In this document: positions 1 through 6,110 of the stretch, piece by piece
Position numbering within the stretch: position 1 is the stretch's first letter
Layout of the letters: each line of letters starts with the position of its first letter
Translations under genes and position numbers: made by a program
Notes under the pieces: generated by a model
What the model saw: only the letters and a program-made list of their open reading frames with translations
What the model was told of the DNA's origin: nothing
Database searches by the model: none
NCBI GenBank assembly: GCA_001797815.1
Contig: MGQK01000107.1
Coordinates: 51,661 to 62,090 of the forward strand
Source: Deltaproteobacteria bacterium RBG_13_61_14
GTDB taxonomy: Bacteria; RBG-13-61-14
Length of the DNA stretch: 10,430 bases
Reading direction: 5' to 3'

Positions 1-86
1 TTTGTGGTTAAAAATCCTTTTTCCAACTGCACGATTCGGGTTAAAATTCTGTCAAGCCCCGTCTTTTTCACTTTCTCCGATTTTGA

Positions 87-115
87 TTGACAGTTGCTCA
101 TTTTCCCGCTAGTCT
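87..115 (+). promoter_or_regulatory. Candidate sigma-70 promoter for the XRE regulator
   Basis: A perfect -35 hexamer TTGACA (87-92) is followed after exactly 17 bases by TAGTCT (110-115), which keeps the first, second and last bases of the -10 consensus. The surrounding DNA is clearly more AT-rich than the rest of the window, as expected for a promoter. Transcription would start near 121-123 and leave a leader of about 140 bases before the ATG at 264. Identified by consensus only. Confidence 0.4.
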
Positions 116-174
116 TTCTTACTCAGATATGGTTATTAGGATTTGAGAGGTTCTTTTTTCAAAAGTGTTTCAGG

Positions 175-196
175 CCCGGAGGGAAAATTCTCCGGG
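175..196 (+). other. Stem-loop in the leader of the XRE gene
   Basis: CCCGGAG (175-181) and CTCCGGG (190-196) form a perfect 7-bp stem with an 8-base A/T-rich loop. It lies between the candidate promoter and the SD at 249-255. It has no following T-run, so it does not look like an intrinsic terminator. It could be a protein-binding or RNA-stability element; nothing here shows which. Confidence 0.3.
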
Positions 197-248
197 AAGC
201 ATCCTGGAACTATTTCCCTATGCCGTGAGGGATGAGATGCGCCTGACC

Positions 249-255
249 AAGGAGG
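249..255 (+). promoter_or_regulatory. Shine-Dalgarno site that sets the XRE gene start
   Basis: AAGGAGG ends 8 bases before the ATG at 264. It is a full-strength ribosome binding site and the reason to prefer 264 over the in-frame GTG at 165 or ATG at 237, neither of which has one. Confidence 0.75.
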
Positions 256-263
256 TTAATGTC

Positions 264-497
264 ATGGCCAAGAAGAAATTTAGTCCGAGTGTCTTTCATA
301 AGCGCTTCCGGCAAGTGTGTCGGGGAACCAAGCTCAACCAGGAGCAACTGGCCCGCAAGATCGGCACCAGCCAAGGCTCGATCAGCCGCTTCCTGAACGG
401 CAGCAGTATCCCCCGGCTGGTGGTCCTGTATCAGATCGCGCAGAACTTGAAGGTTTCCGCCGACTGGCTGATGGGACTGAAACAAACCAAAAAATAA
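264..497 (+). CDS. Small XRE-family helix-turn-helix DNA-binding protein
   Basis: A 77-residue protein that is almost entirely one Cro/C1-type HTH domain. After a basic N-terminus (MAKKKF), residues about 24-71 hold the five-helix fold. LNQEQLARKIGTSQGSISRF contains the turn and recognition helix (SQGSISRFLNG), and LVVLYQIAQNLKVSADWLMG is the typical C-terminal part of the domain, including the common ADWLMG ending. There is no extra sensor, dimerisation or peptidase domain. The start is set by AAGGAGG at 249-255. Its own promoter and the opposite orientation of the next gene suggest it is transcribed alone. Such short proteins are often autoregulatory repressors or orphan antitoxin-like regulators, but no toxin gene is adjacent here. 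The family call is firm; the target is unknown. Confidence 0.85.
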   Translation: MAKKKFSPSVFHKRFRQVCRGTKLNQEQLARKIGTSQGSISRFLNGSSIPRLVVLYQIAQNLKVSADWLMGLKQTKK

Positions 498-580
498 TAC
501 GACCTTGCCCTAACCCCAACGGGATGCCGGAAGCCAGCGGCGAGAAGACAGACTTGCCTGGCACCAAGGCCTTAGTTCTC

Positions 581-1033
581 TCAGGTGAAGAGAGGACTTG
601 AGTTGGATTTCGCGCCCTCGACCAGCGGCTCGCCGATCCGATAGACCCGGCCGTCCGAGCGGCAAATCAGCTTGCCGTCCTCCTCGCGGACCACCATCTC
701 GTAAAGCCCAAGCTTGCGGGTCTTCTCCACCTCCCGCGCCTCGGCGTAAAGCAGGCCGTCGGGGCGGGGCGCGCTCACGAACTGCACGCTCATGCTGATG
801 GCCGCCGCAGAATAGTTGTGGGAATTGCTGGCCGCGGCAAAAGCGTAGTCGAGCAGCCCGAACAGGGTGCCGCCGTGGACGAAGCCGAGGAAGTTGAGGT
901 GGGAGCCGTCGAGTCGGAGCCGGGTCTTGGCGTAGCCGGGCGCGACCTCCAAGAGCTCGATCCCCAGTTTAGCGGCAAAAGGGTCTTGCGAGAACAACTG
1001 CTTGAGTTTTTCGGTGGGTGCTTCAGGGTTCAT
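581..1033 (-). CDS. PaaI-like hotdog-fold acyl-CoA thioesterase
   Basis: A 150-residue single-domain protein of the PaaI/YdiI (4HBT) hotdog family, cytoplasmic and probably tetrameric, hydrolysing acyl-CoA thioesters. The signature is around residues 47-68: NFLGFVHGGTLFGLLDYAFA, with the HGG turn and the acidic residue (Asp) of the central helix that serves as catalytic base in PaaI-type enzymes. A following stretch (SMSVQFVSAPRPDGLLYAEA) matches the strand regions of the fold. Length is normal. The ATG at 1033 has GGGAG about 10 bases upstream on this strand and a promoter further up. PaaI thioesterases are classically linked to phenylacetyl-CoA metabolism, and the gene faces away from iorAB-paaK, so aryl-acetyl-CoA or dead-end CoA esters are reasonable substrates. 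The substrate is inferred from context only. Confidence 0.9.
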   Translation of the reverse strand: MNPEAPTEKLKQLFSQDPFAAKLGIELLEVAPGYAKTRLRLDGSHLNFLGFVHGGTLFGLLDYAFAAASNSHNYSAAAISMSVQFVSAPRPDGLLYAEAREVEKTRKLGLYEMVVREEDGKLICRSDGRVYRIGEPLVEGAKSNSSPLFT

Positions 1034-1084
1034 GCCTGGTCTACTCCCGCGCGCGTGGGGTTAGGGCTGGTCCGGGTGGATCGG

Positions 1085-1097
1085 CGCTATCATAGCG
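1085..1097 (-). promoter_or_regulatory. Palindrome covering the -10 box of the paaI-like gene (possible operator)
   Basis: CGCTAT-C-ATAGCG has perfect 6-bp arms around one central base. It exactly overlies the candidate -10 hexamer TATGAT (minus strand, 1094-1089). A repressor binding here would block the promoter. No regulator can be assigned, although an XRE protein is encoded about 0.6 kb away. Confidence 0.3.
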
Positions 1098-1116
1098 GTT
1101 TCCGCCGGCTTTGCAA
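1089..1116 (-). promoter_or_regulatory. Candidate sigma-70 promoter for the paaI-like thioesterase gene
   Basis: Read on the minus strand: -35 TTGCAA (1116-1111), 16-base spacer, -10 TATGAT (1094-1089, five of six consensus bases). Transcription would begin near 1082 and give a leader of about 50 bases with GGGAG before the ATG at 1033. Position and spacing make this one of the better promoter candidates in the window. Confidence 0.45.
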
Positions 1117-1137
1117 CCCGCCGCCGGCCCGGCGCTC

Positions 1138-1284
1138 CTTGCCACACCTCATTTTTTCGGGAACCCCGCGCCGCATGGGGTAGGGGCGCGATTTATCGCG
1201 CCCTCGCCGAGAGGTGGGCGCAATGAATTGCGCCCCTGCACCGGCCGAAAATACGCGGTGTAGGCAAAAAATGAGGAGGGCAAG
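1138..1284. repeat. MITE-like palindromic element in the paaI-iorA divergent spacer
   Basis: Terminal inverted repeats are CCTCATTTTTT (1147-1157) and AAAAAATGAGG (1266-1276), perfect over 11 bp. Outside them are CTTGCC (1138-1143) and GGCAAG (1279-1284). Inside lie two hairpins with 9-bp arms: GGGCGCGAT/ATCGCGCCC (1184-1203) and GGGCGCAAT/ATTGCGCCC (1216-1235). These are bounded by GTAGGGGCGC (1180-1189) and GCGCCCCTGC (1230-1239), inverted with one mismatch. There is no coding capacity. Together with the promoters on either side it fills the 296-base gap between the two genes. Confidence 0.7.
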
Positions 1285-1297
1285 CCCGGCGTTCTTC

Positions 1298-1326
1298 TTG
1301 ACCGGATCACCGGATCAGCTTAAGAT
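1298..1326 (+). promoter_or_regulatory. Candidate promoter right at the iorA start, with a tandem repeat in the spacer
   Basis: TTGACC (1298-1303, five of six consensus bases), a 17-base spacer and TAAGAT (1321-1326, four of six). The spacer region contains ACCGGATC twice in tandem (1301-1308 and 1309-1316), which could be an operator. Transcription from here would start at about 1332-1334, on top of the chosen ATG at 1330. Either translation starts at or near the 5' end of the mRNA or the match is chance. Confidence 0.35.
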
Positions 1327-1329
1327 GAA

Positions 1330-3141
1330 ATGGGTTGTGGCAATCCGGTGAAGCGGTTGATGGCCGGCAATGAAGCGATCGCGCGCGGCGCCTGGGAAGC
1401 GGGCTGCCGCGTGGGGACCGCTTACCCGGGCACCCCCAGCACGGAAATCCTGCAATTCCTTTCGGAATATCCTGAAGTCAACGCGGAATGGTCGCCGAAC
1501 GAGAAGGTGGCCCTGGAGGTCGCCGCCGGCGCGGCCATGGCCGGCGCCCGCGCCCTGGCGGCCATGAAGCACGTGGGCCTGAACGTGGCCGCGGACCCGC
1601 TCTTCACCCTGAGCTACACCGGGATCCGGGGCGGGCTGGTGGTGATCACCGCCGACGATCCGGAGATGCACTCCAGCCAGAACGAGCAGGACAACCGCCA
1701 CTATGCGCGCGCGGCCAAGCTGCCGATGCTGGAGCCGGCGGACTCGGAAGAGGCCCGGCGCTTGGTCAAGCTGGCTTTCGCCCTGTCCGAGGAATACGAT
1801 TGCCCGGTCCTGGTGCGGACCACTACCCGGATCTCTCACGGCGAAGGCCTGGTCGAGACCGAGGATCGCCGGGAATCTCCCCTGGAGATCAAGCTCGAGA
1901 AAAATCCGGCCAAGTGGGTGATGCTGCCGGCTTATGCCCGGGCCCGGCGCCCGCTGGTGGAAGCGCGGATGGAAAAGCTCGTCCGTCTGGCCGAGAGCTT
2001 TGCGGAGAACCGGATCGAGCCGGGCGATCGGTCCCTCGGCATCATTACCTCGGGTGTGGCCTATCAATATGCGCGGGAGGCCTTTCCCGAGGCCAGTTAT
2101 CTCAAGCTGGGGATGATGTGGCCCCTGCCTTCCGAGCTGTTCCGCCGGTTTGCCGGCATGGTGGACCGGCTCTACGTGGTGGAGGAGTTGGACCCGTTCC
2201 TCGAGGATTGGGTCCGCGGGCTCGGGATCCAGGTGATCGGCAAAGCGGTCATCCCCACGATCGGCGAGTTGTCCCCCGCCCTGGTGAGAAAAGGCATTTC
2301 CGGAAAGGCCGCGGCCGGGCGCCCGGTCACCCTGGACTTAAGCCTGCCCCCGCGGCCGCCGATCCTCTGCGCCGGCTGCCCCTACCGGGGGATTTTCACC
2401 GTGCTGCGCAAGCTCAAGGTCTTTGTCTGCGGCGACATCGGCTGTTACACCCTGGCCGCGCCGGCCCCGCTTTCAGCTCTGGATACCTGCCTGTGCATGG
2501 GCGCCGGGATCGGGCAGAGTTTCGGCATGGAGAAAGCGCTGGGCGAGGGCGGGCCGCGCCGGGTGGTCTCGGTGATCGGCGACTCGACCTTTTTCCACTC
2601 GGGGGTGACGCCGCTGATGGACATGGCCTACAACCACAGCCGGGGCACGGTCATTATCCTCGACAACCACACCACGGCCATGACCGGCCGGCAAGGTCAT
2701 CCGGGCTCGGGCTATGACATCCGGGGCGAAGCGGCGCCGGCCGTGGATATCGCAAAGCTGGCCGAGGCTTTTGGCATCCGGCGGGTGCGGGTGGTGGACC
2801 CGTGCAATCTGGAAGAGACGGAAGCCGTGCTCCGCCAAGAGTTGGCCGCGGAGGAGCTTTCGGTGGTGATCGCGCGCGGCCCCTGCATTCTGATTCCAGA
2901 GGCGCGGGAAGCGATCAAGCCGGCGCTCAGGGTCAACCTGAAAATTTGCGCCGGCTGCCGGACCTGCCTGCAGGTGGCCTGCCCGGCCATCAGCTACGTG
3001 CGCCAGGCCGGCGAATACCGGACCCGGGAGGGCAAGGTTAAGAAGCGCAAAGGCTATTCCCAAATAGATGAGCGGCTCTGCACCGGCTGCGCGGTCTGCC
3101 GGCAGGTTTGTCCGTTCGCGGCGCACCGGGAACCGAGTTAA
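1330..3141 (+). CDS. iorA: Indolepyruvate:ferredoxin oxidoreductase, alpha subunit
   Basis: Catalytic subunit of the enzyme that oxidatively decarboxylates aryl pyruvates (indolepyruvate, phenylpyruvate, hydroxyphenylpyruvate) to arylacetyl-CoA with CoA and ferredoxin; cytoplasmic and oxygen-sensitive. At 603 residues it has the usual length. The N-terminal pyrimidine-binding domain begins GNEAIARGAWEAG (13-25) with YPGTPSTEI. The TPP-binding domain has CAGCP (347-351), GDIGCYTL (from 368) and GDS (417-419) followed by DNHTTAMTG (445-453), the Mg-TPP signature. The C-terminus is a two-cluster ferredoxin domain with cysteines 540, 543, 546, 551 and 584, 587, 590, 594. An in-frame TAA at 1321 rules out an earlier start. 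There is no SD before 1330; ATG 1360 is possible but would remove the first conserved strand. It is followed by iorB after 25 bases. Confidence 0.95.
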   Translation: MGCGNPVKRLMAGNEAIARGAWEAGCRVGTAYPGTPSTEILQFLSEYPEVNAEWSPNEKVALEVAAGAAMAGARALAAMKHVGLNVAADPLFTLSYTGIRGGLVVITADDPEMHSSQNEQDNRHYARAAKLPMLEPADSEEARRLVKLAFALSEEYDCPVLVRTTTRISHGEGLVETEDRRESPLEIKLEKNPAKWVMLPAYARARRPLVEARMEKLVRLAESFAENRIEPGDRSLGIITSGVAYQYAREAFPEASYLKLGMMWPLPSELFRRFAGMVDRLYVVEELDPFLEDWVRGLGIQVIGKAVIPTIGELSPALVRKGISGKAAAGRPVTLDLSLPPRPPILCAGCPYRGIFTVLRKLKVFVCGDIGCYTLAAPAPLSALDTCLCMGAGIGQSFGMEKALGEGGPRRVVSVIGDSTFFHSGVTPLMDMAYNHSRGTVIILDNHTTAMTGRQGHPGSGYDIRGEAAPAVDIAKLAEAFGIRRVRVVDPCNLEETEAVLRQELAAEELSVVIARGPCILIPEAREAIKPALRVNLKICAGCRTCLQVACPAISYVRQAGEYRTREGKVKKRKGYSQIDERLCTGCAVCRQVCPFAAHREPS

Positions 3142-3142
3142 A

Positions 3143-3163
3143 CTTCAAGTGAAGACCTGACCC
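3143..3163. repeat. Short repeat-like string in the iorA-iorB junction
   Basis: The 25-base spacer starts with a small palindrome CTTCA-AG-TGAAG (3143-3154) that runs into GAAGACCTGACCCC (3151-3164). From memory, GACCTGACCCC-type strings next to small hairpins recur as dispersed repeats in some environmental genomes, often near REP-associated transposases. Only one copy is visible here, so its repeat nature is not shown by this sequence. It occupies the place where the iorB SD would normally be. Confidence 0.25.
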
Positions 3164-3166
3164 CAA

Positions 3167-3754
3167 ATGGTGATGAAGGTTACGAATGTCCTGATGGCCG
3201 GCGTGGGCGGGCAGGGGATCATCCTGGCCTCAGGGGTGCTGGCCAAGACGGCGGCGGCCGCGGGGCTGGACGTGAAAAAGAGCGACGTGCACGGCATGGC
3301 CCAGCGGGGCGGCTCGGTCTTGAGCCACGTGCGCTTCGGGGACCGGGTGCATTCGCCGTTGATCCCCGACGGCGAGACGGATATCCTCATGGCCGCGGAA
3401 TTACTGGAGGGCTTGCGCTGGCTGCCTCAGGTCCGGAGCCGCGGCCGGGTCGTGCTCAGCACCCAACGGATCTTGCCGCCGACCGTGACCCGGGGCGAGC
3501 AGGCTTACCCGGAAGATATCCTGGAAAAGATCAAGCGGCGGGACCCGCGAGCGATCCACCTGGACTGCCTGGAAATCGCCCAAGCCGCCGGAGACGTGCG
3601 GACGGCCACGGTGGTGCTGCTGGGAGCGCTGAGCACGCTCCTGCCCTTTGCGCAGCGGAAATGGATCGAGTTGCTGGAGCGGGAAGTGCCGAAAAAAGCG
3701 GCGCCGGTGAACTTAGTTGCTTTCCGCCGCGGGCGGGAATGGGCAAAGGGATGA
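3167..3754 (+). CDS. iorB: Indolepyruvate:ferredoxin oxidoreductase, beta subunit
   Basis: Small subunit of the IorAB enzyme, equivalent to the gamma domain of other 2-oxoacid:ferredoxin oxidoreductases (POR_C family). It probably contributes CoA binding and is needed for the arylacetyl-CoA product. At 195 residues it has the expected length. It opens with a strand and glycine-rich loop ([23 protein letters not shown] at 12-17), then the family hallmark GMAQRGGSV (43-51), followed by [16 protein letters not shown] (63-78). It lies 25 bases after iorA in the same direction, the standard iorAB order. The ATGs at 3167 and 3173 are both possible; neither has a convincing SD, which suggests translational coupling or a ribosome site altered by the string in the spacer. 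Function is secure. Confidence 0.94.
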   Translation: MVMKVTNVLMAGVGGQGIILASGVLAKTAAAAGLDVKKSDVHGMAQRGGSVLSHVRFGDRVHSPLIPDGETDILMAAELLEGLRWLPQVRSRGRVVLSTQRILPPTVTRGEQAYPEDILEKIKRRDPRAIHLDCLEIAQAAGDVRTATVVLLGALSTLLPFAQRKWIELLEREVPKKAAPVNLVAFRRGREWAKG

Positions 3755-3771
3755 GCTCTGGGGATGGAAAG

Positions 3772-3804
3772 GCAGCGGCGCTGCGGGCTGCGCCCTTTGC
3801 AGCG
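3772..3804 (+). promoter_or_regulatory. Two mutually exclusive hairpins ahead of the paaK ribosome site
   Basis: CGCTGC (3779-3784) can pair with GCAGCG on its left (3772-3777, one-base loop in DNA terms) or with GCAGCG on its right (3799-3804). The right-hand form is strengthened by GGGC (3785-3788) pairing with GCCC (3792-3795). The right arm ends five bases before the paaK SD. The arrangement could tune paaK translation in the iorAB-paaK transcript or protect an mRNA end. There is no T-run, so it is not a standard terminator. Regulation is inferred. Confidence 0.3.
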
Positions 3805-3809
3805 AAGCC

Positions 3810-3818
3810 AAGGAGGGG
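3810..3818 (+). promoter_or_regulatory. Shine-Dalgarno site that sets a GTG start for paaK
   Basis: AAGGAGGGG ends six bases before GTG at 3825. The reading frame stays open upstream to 3717, inside iorB, but that part reads as non-conserved sequence, so the GTG is the likely start. Confidence 0.7.
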
Positions 3819-3824
3819 CAAGCC

Positions 3825-5123
3825 GTGATCCGGCACGAAGCGGAAAAGTATTCCAGGAAAAAGCTGGAGGTGCTGCAACTCCAGCGGTTGCGGGCGCTGG
3901 TCCAGCGGGTCTATGCGAAGGTGCCCTTCTACCGGAAGGCGTTTGACCGGGCGGGGCTGAAGCCCAAGCACCTGACCGGGCTTTCCGACCTGGCCCGGTT
4001 TCCCTTCACCACCAAGGCGGACCTGCGCGACCATTATCCCTTCGGCATGTTCGCGGTGCCGATGCGGCAGGTGGTGCGGGGGCACGCGAGCTCGGGCACC
4101 ACCGGCAAGCCGACCGTGGCCGGCTACACCAGGAAGGACATCAAGACCTGGGGCGAGCTGATGGCGCGGGCCTTGGTCTCGGCCGGGGCGACCGAACACA
4201 GCATCGTCCACAATGCTTACGGCTACGGGCTGTTCACCGGCGGCCTGGGCGCGCATTACGGGGCCGAGGCCCTGGGCGCGACGGTGGTGCCGGTCTCGGG
4301 CGGCCAGACCCAGCGCCAGGTCATGCTGCTCCAGGACTTTGGCGCCGACATCCTCTGCTGCACGCCCAGCTACGCGCTCAACCTGGCCGAAGTGGGCGAG
4401 CAGATGGGGGTGGACTGGAGCAAGCTGAAATTGAAAGCGGGGATCTTCGGGGCCGAGCCCTGGAGCGAGCGGATGCGGGCCGAGATCGAGCGCCGGCTGC
4501 ATTTAAAAGCGATTGACCTTTACGGGCTTTCCGAAATCATCGGGCCGGGCGTGGCCTGTGAGTGCGTGGAAGCCCAGGCCGGCCTGCACGTTTACGAGGA
4601 CCATTTCCTCGCCGAGATCATCCACCCGGACACCGGGGAAGTGCTTGCCCCCGGCGAAGAGGGCGAGCTGGTCTTCACCACCTTGACCAAGGAGGCTTTC
4701 CCCTTGCTCCGCTACCGCACCCGGGACCTCAGCCGGCTCAACCCCGAGCCTTGCGCCTGCGGCCGCCGGCTCCGGCGCATGGAGCGGGTGAGCGGCCGCA
4801 GCGACGACATGCTCATCATCCGGGGCGTCAACGTGTTCCCCAGCCAGATCGAGCACGTGCTCCTGAAAGTGGAGGGCCTGGAGCCGCACTACCAGATCAT
4901 CGTGGACCGGGTGGAGAACCTGGATACGCTGGAAGTGCGGATCGAGATGAGCGACCGGCTTTTTTCCGACGAGATGAAAGAGCTCGACCGCTTGACCAGG
5001 AAGATCGAGCATGATATCAAGGATTACCTGGGGGTCAGTGCCCAGGTGAAACTGGTCGAGCCCCGGACCATCGCCCGCAGCGAGGGCAAGGCCCAGCGGG
5101 TGATGGACCGGCGCAAGATTTGA
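3825..5123 (+). CDS. paaK: Phenylacetate-CoA ligase (AMP-forming)
   Basis: ANL-superfamily adenylating enzyme that converts phenylacetate (or indoleacetate and other arylacetates) plus ATP and CoA to the CoA thioester, AMP and PPi, in the cytoplasm. At 432 residues from GTG 3825 it has the normal PaaK length. The order of motifs is right. An N-terminal [19 protein letters not shown] is typical of PaaK. The P-loop is SSGTTGKP (89-96). DLYGLSE starts at 231 and the conserved ribose-binding Asp is at 301 in YRTRD. The hinge region [19 protein letters not shown] leads to the C-terminal domain with the catalytic Lys422 in SEGKAQRV. It is 70 bases after iorB on the same strand, probably the same operon, which favours an arylacetate substrate over other PaaK-like roles. 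Exact substrate not determined. Confidence 0.94.
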   Translation: MIRHEAEKYSRKKLEVLQLQRLRALVQRVYAKVPFYRKAFDRAGLKPKHLTGLSDLARFPFTTKADLRDHYPFGMFAVPMRQVVRGHASSGTTGKPTVAGYTRKDIKTWGELMARALVSAGATEHSIVHNAYGYGLFTGGLGAHYGAEALGATVVPVSGGQTQRQVMLLQDFGADILCCTPSYALNLAEVGEQMGVDWSKLKLKAGIFGAEPWSERMRAEIERRLHLKAIDLYGLSEIIGPGVACECVEAQAGLHVYEDHFLAEIIHPDTGEVLAPGEEGELVFTTLTKEAFPLLRYRTRDLSRLNPEPCACGRRLRRMERVSGRSDDMLIIRGVNVFPSQIEHVLLKVEGLEPHYQIIVDRVENLDTLEVRIEMSDRLFSDEMKELDRLTRKIEHDIKDYLGVSAQVKLVEPRTIARSEGKAQRVMDRRKI

Positions 5124-5151
5124 CGGCCCGGAGGGCGAGGGAGAAGAGGTG

Positions 5152-5298
5152 ATGAAGGTCAAGCAATTAAGAGTTTGCAGTTTGGCGACCGGGGCAGAGC
5201 GCCGGAGGCGCGGAGAGATGAGCAAGGAACCGGCGGGCGGAAAAAATCCCGGGCCAGGAATGGTCCGCCGCGGCTTCTTGAAAGTCTGGGGAAAATAA
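5152..5298 (+). CDS. Possible 48-residue ORF ending in a Tat-like motif (remnant or leader peptide)
   Basis: ATG at 5152 with AGGGAG eight bases upstream (5138-5143) opens a 48-codon frame that stops at TAA 5296-5298. The peptide is basic and Pro/Gly-rich. It ends VRRGFLKVWGK, in which RRGFLK fits the twin-arginine signal core, but the stop codon falls where the hydrophobic stretch should begin. The nitroreductase with its own Tat signal starts 40 bases further on. It may be the broken front end of a former Tat-exported protein, an upstream leader peptide, or chance. Nothing similar in length is known to me, and coding status is uncertain. Confidence 0.2.
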   Translation: MKVKQLRVCSLATGAERRRRGEMSKEPAGGKNPGPGMVRRGFLKVWGK

Positions 5299-5322
5299 GT
5301 TTCGATTCTGAATTGTCTTTTT

Positions 5323-5330
5323 GAAAGGAG
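5323..5330 (+). promoter_or_regulatory. Shine-Dalgarno site for the nitroreductase-like gene
   Basis: GAAAGGAG ends eight bases before the ATG at 5339 and selects it over the in-frame TTG at 5321, which would lie inside the site. TTGAAA (5278-5283) with TTCGAT 17 bases later is a weak promoter possibility for this gene. Confidence 0.65.
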
Positions 5331-5338
5331 TGTCGGTC

Positions 5339-6037
5339 ATGCCTATGGAACGAAGAGATTTTGTCAAGGAAGTTTTGGGCCTGGGCCTGCTGGCCCTGGT
5401 CAAGGGAAGAGCCGGTCGGGCCAAGGAGCTGCCTTCCGCTCCCGGCTCCGCGGCGGCGCCGGCCGCGGGTGCGGACCAAATCGCGCTCCCGGCCTTTGCC
5501 AAGGACAGCGCCTTCCCGCTCGACCAGGCCTTGCGGGAGCGCAAGACCAGCCGCGATTTCGACCCGGACGCGGTGCTCACGCCGGAGCAGCTCTCGCGCC
5601 TGCTCTGGGCGGCCAATGGCGTCAACCGGCCGGACGGGCATCGGACCACGCCCTCGGCCATGGCCCGCTACCCGGTGGAAGTCTACGTTGCGCTGCCCGA
5701 GGGCGTCTACCGGTATGAGGTCAAGGAGCACAAGCTTGCGCGCGTCTCCGGCAAGGACATCCGCGACCAGATCCCGCTCCAGCCCGGACTCAAGAAAGCG
5801 GCGATGAAGCTCCTCTACGTGATCGATCGCAAAAAGGCCGGCGGCGATGAGCCCTGGATGGCCGACCTGGAGATCGGGTGCATGGTCCAGGACGTTTACC
5901 TGGAGGCGGCGTCGCTCGACTTGGGCTGCTGCGTGTTCGCCATCGTGCGCCGCGAGCACGTGAGCCAGGAGCTCGGGCTGGACAAGAATAAAATTTTCCG
6001 CATTGCCCAGGCCGTAGGCCCGCTGCGGCCGGAATAA
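5339..6037 (+). CDS. Tat-exported nitroreductase-fold flavoprotein (SagB/ThcOx-like)
   Basis: A 232-residue protein with a twin-arginine signal: ERRDFVK (4-10) followed by a hydrophobic run (VLGLGLLALV, 12-21). It should fold with its flavin in the cytoplasm and be exported to the periplasm or membrane face. The rest is an FMN-dependent nitroreductase domain. RERKTSRDF (66-74) is the phosphate-binding start. RTTPSAMARYPVEVYV (102-117) resembles the SagB/ThcOx form (SAGARYPLE-type), and IGCMVQDVYLEAASLDLGCC (179-198) is the conserved central helix. The family uses FMN to oxidise or reduce varied substrates, so no specific reaction can be named. It follows paaK by 215 bases and precedes the ABC genes by 235. 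Its promoter is unclear, and it may be a single-gene unit. Confidence 0.85.
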   Translation: MPMERRDFVKEVLGLGLLALVKGRAGRAKELPSAPGSAAAPAAGADQIALPAFAKDSAFPLDQALRERKTSRDFDPDAVLTPEQLSRLLWAANGVNRPDGHRTTPSAMARYPVEVYVALPEGVYRYEVKEHKLARVSGKDIRDQIPLQPGLKKAAMKLLYVIDRKKAGGDEPWMADLEIGCMVQDVYLEAASLDLGCCVFAIVRREHVSQELGLDKNKIFRIAQAVGPLRPE

Positions 6038-6110
6038 AGAGTGGAGAAGTGAGCATGAGGGAAGAGAGTGGCGTGGGCCGTTGCGGGCGCGAGAGCTCTG
6101 CTTTCCTTTC

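Noticed and set aside
560-600. Terminator between the XRE gene and the paaI-like gene
   Set aside because: CTCTC/GAGAG near 578-597 makes only a short stem without a T-run, and it overlaps the thioesterase stop region.
1180-1240. CRISPR-like spaced palindromes in the paaI-iorA spacer
   Set aside because: There are only two short hairpins with different sequences and no regular repeat-spacer spacing. They form one palindromic element.
1488-2717. 409-codon plus-strand frame inside iorA
   Set aside because: It is a frame shadow of iorA, rich in Gly, Arg and Pro, with no domain. The iorA frame carries all conserved motifs.
3717-3824. N-terminal extension of PaaK by 36 codons
   Set aside because: The extra part overlaps iorB, contains the hairpin spacer, has no SD at its start and does not resemble the PaaK N-terminus; GTG 3825 has a strong SD and gives the usual length.
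3531-4502. 323-codon minus-strand frame across iorB and paaK
   Set aside because: It is the antisense of two well-supported genes; its composition reflects complementary codons only.
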